This document shows, one piece after another, positions 62,477 to 64,000 of a stretch of 64,000 nt of DNA (its first letter is position 1; each line of letters opens with the position of its first letter). Source of the DNA: Streptomyces mutabilis (GTDB taxonomy: Bacteria; Actinomycetota; Actinomycetes; Streptomycetales; Streptomycetaceae); assembly GCF_014649815.1 (NCBI RefSeq), contig NZ_BMTT01000003.1, positions 434,001-498,000 of the forward strand. The letters run 5' to 3'. The notes below the pieces were generated by a model. The model ran no database searches, was not told the DNA's origin, and was given only the letters and a program-made list of their open reading frames with translations. The translations under genes and the position numbers were made by a program.

Positions 62477-62938
62477 GTGACGGAGCAGCACGCCCAGCGG
62501 TTCGAGCGGGGCACGGACGGGCCGAAGGTCATCGTCGTCGGGGTGGACGGGTCCGACTCCTCGCTGCGGGCCGCGGCCTACGCCGGCGGTCTGGCCCGGC
62601 GGCAGCGCGCGCTGCTCGCCGTCGTGTACGTGCAGCCGGTGCTGGCGGCGGGTACGGCGCTCGGGGCGCCGGTGGCGGGGACGACCGACGAGATCGCCGA
62701 GGACCTGGTGGCGCACATCCGGGAGGCGGCCGAGCGGGTCAAGGGGATATTCGACGTGCGCTGGGAGTTCCACACCTTCCGCGGCGACCCGTACAACGGC
62801 CTGGTGAAGGCGGCCGACGATCTGAAGGCCGACGCCGTCGTCGTGGGCGCCTCCGAGCAGGCCGGGCACCGGATCGTGGGCTCGGTCGCGGTGCGGCTGG
62901 TGAAGGCGGGGCGCTGGCCGGTGACCGTGGTGCCGTGA
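62477..62938 (+). CDS. Universal stress protein family protein
   Basis: 153 residues from GTG 62477. UspA fold: KVIVVGVDGSDSSLRAAAYAGGLA (residues 17-40), LLAVVYVQPV, and KADAVVVGASEQAGHRIVGSVAVRLVKAGRWPVTVVP with the G-x2-G-x8-S ATP-binding plan. No ribosome site; GATAAC eight bases before the start suits a leaderless transcript. Cytosolic stress protein, probably ATP-binding. Confidence 0.87.
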   Translation: MTEQHAQRFERGTDGPKVIVVGVDGSDSSLRAAAYAGGLARRQRALLAVVYVQPVLAAGTALGAPVAGTTDEIAEDLVAHIREAAERVKGIFDVRWEFHTFRGDPYNGLVKAADDLKADAVVVGASEQAGHRIVGSVAVRLVKAGRWPVTVVP

Positions 62939-63040
62939 CTCCTGTCGGAGTGGCGTGTGCGTCGTCGCTTCCGTCGCGGGCGTGTGTGAGTCATCATGAT
63001 CCACCGTCAGCCGTTTGCCGTCCACAAAGAGGTGAGGCGC

Positions 63041-64000
63041 ATGGCCGGGTTCCGTACGGGCGAGGGCGTTCTCCGCCGCAAACCGATCGAGCAGATCGAA
63101 GCTACCGAGGGCGGCGGGGGAACGGGCCTGCAGCGGACGCTGGGGCTGTGGCAGCTGACCGCTATCGGCGTGGGCGGCATCATCGGGGCGGGCATCTTCA
63201 CCCTGGCCGGCACGGTGGCCAACGGCACGGCGGGACCGGCGGTCCTCGTCTCCTTCCTCGTCGCGGGCGTCGCGAGCGCCGCGGCGGCCCTGTCGTACGC
63301 CGAGTTCGCCGGGATGATCCCGAAGGCGGGCTCCGCCTACACCTACGGTTACGTGGTCCTCGGTGAGCTGGCGGGCTGGTTCATCGGCTGGGACCTGCTC
63401 CTGGAGTACACGGCGATCGTGGCGGTGGTCGCGATCGGCATCTCCGGCTACTTCAGCTTCCTGGTCGGGGAGATGGGCGCGGACATCCCGAACTGGATGC
63501 TGGGCGCGCCCGGCACCGGCGACGGTCACAAGGTCGACCTGTTCGCCGCGCTGCTCTGCCTGCTCATCGCGTACCTGTTGAACCTGGGCATCGAGAACGC
63601 GGCCCGGTTCGAGATGGTCGTGGTGGTGCTGAAGGTGCTGGTGGTGCTGCTGGTGATCGCGGTCGGCATCTTCCACATCGACACGACGAACTACGACCCG
63701 TTCTTCCCGTACGGGGTCGGCGGGGCGTTCACGGGCGCGGCGACGGTGTTCTTCGCGGTCTTCGGATACGACGCGATGTCGACGGCGGCCGAGGAGTCGA
63801 AGGACGCCCAGCGCCACATGCCGAAGGCGATCATCTACTCGCTGATCATCTCGATGGTGCTGTACGTGGCGGCCTGTCTGGTGCTGACCGGCATGCAGAA
63901 CTACAAGGAAGTCGACCCGGAGAGCGGCTTCTCGACGGCGTTCAAGTCGGTGGGGCTGAGCGGTCTGGCGGACGTGATCGCGGTGGGCGCGATCATCGGC
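63041..64000 (+). CDS. APC-superfamily amino-acid permease, N-terminal part
   Basis: First 320 residues; the frame is open at the window edge. ATG 63041 follows GAGGTGAGG; GTG 63032 is alternative. LWQLTAIGVGGIIGAGIFTLAGTVANGTAGPA is the helix 1 substrate signature, then SYAEFAGMIPKAGSAYTYGYVVLGELAGWFIGWDLLLEY and FFAVFGYDAMSTAAEESKD. This matches cationic amino-acid transporters (CAT). Imports basic amino acids, probably arginine or lysine. Distinct from the permease at 10.1 kb. Confidence 0.9.
   Translation, partial: MAGFRTGEGVLRRKPIEQIEATEGGGGTGLQRTLGLWQLTAIGVGGIIGAGIFTLAGTVANGTAGPAVLVSFLVAGVASAAAALSYAEFAGMIPKAGSAYTYGYVVLGELAGWFIGWDLLLEYTAIVAVVAIGISGYFSFLVGEMGADIPNWMLGAPGTGDGHKVDLFAALLCLLIAYLLNLGIENAARFEMVVVVLKVLVVLLVIAVGIFHIDTTNYDPFFPYGVGGAFTGAATVFFAVFGYDAMSTAAEESKDAQRHMPKAIIYSLIISMVLYVAACLVLTGMQNYKEVDPESGFSTAFKSVGLSGLADVIAVGAIIG

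Overview
The window is high-GC (about 72%) DNA with GTG, TTG and ATG starts, many four-base stop/start overlaps, and a gene repertoire typical of Streptomyces. An ergothioneine operon, an hrdC-like sigma factor, a trxC-like thioredoxin with a SigR-type promoter, a fumarate-reductase-style sdhCAB operon, an olsB/olsA pair and an rmdA-like c-di-GMP gene all lie on one stretch. That combination suggests a chromosomal segment colinear with part of the Streptomyces coelicolor/lividans chromosome. The species assignment is an inference from remembered gene order, not from a search.

Layout. Bases 1-735: the start of an unidentified gene, preceded by a 61-codon leader-peptide-like ORF and an AT-rich patch (possible RiPP locus, cut by the window edge). 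0.8-7.5 kb: a methyltransferase, a small membrane protein, an FMN/F420 split-barrel protein, a MarR regulator with an MMPL exporter, three small conserved proteins and an acyl-CoA thioesterase-like protein. 7.4-10.0 kb: a decaying stretch with three broken genes (VOC, membrane protein with one in-frame TGA, DUF523 with an internal deletion) around an intact fascin-like secreted protein. 10-20 kb: amino-acid permease, TPR protein, PepSY membrane protein, peptide deformylase, disulfide oxidoreductase, thioredoxin, LacI and TetR regulators, NADPH-FMN reductase with a double TetR-type operator, LysR regulator. 20-29 kb: TerC membrane protein, a pyruvyltransferase/FAD-oxidoreductase operon, HrdC-like sigma factor, a translationally coupled PPC-CBS-membrane trio, and a large BTAD regulator divergent from an alpha/beta hydrolase. 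29-35 kb: MFS and LysE exporters, VOC, PPOX and dehydrogenase singletons, and a PemK/MazF-like protein convergent with a PARG-like hydrolase.

35.7-40.1 kb holds egtABCD, coupled by overlapping stop/start codons. It ends in a hairpin shared with an orphan sugar-binding lipoprotein that has a DasR-like operator. 41.7-46.8 kb: dodecin, HAD phosphatase, LLM flavin enzyme, short UvrA-like ATPase, PRC/DUF2382 protein. 46.9-53.1 kb: acyltransferases of ornithine-lipid type (olsB, olsA), sdhCAB, and a divergent LysR gene. 53.3-56.2 kb: a DUF574-type methyltransferase translationally coupled to a PAS-GGDEF-EAL protein. 56.5-61.5 kb is a cell-surface island: repeat lipoprotein, proline-rich membrane protein, DUF4239 protein, two paralogous C-terminally anchored secreted proteins and a class F sortase. 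The window closes with a polysaccharide deacetylase, a universal stress protein and the start of an amino-acid permease.

Redox and stress themes recur: thioredoxin, ergothioneine, FMN reductase, dodecin, sdh. Most transcription units end in long GC hairpins without U-tracts. No tRNA, rRNA, CRISPR array, insertion sequence or prophage gene was seen.
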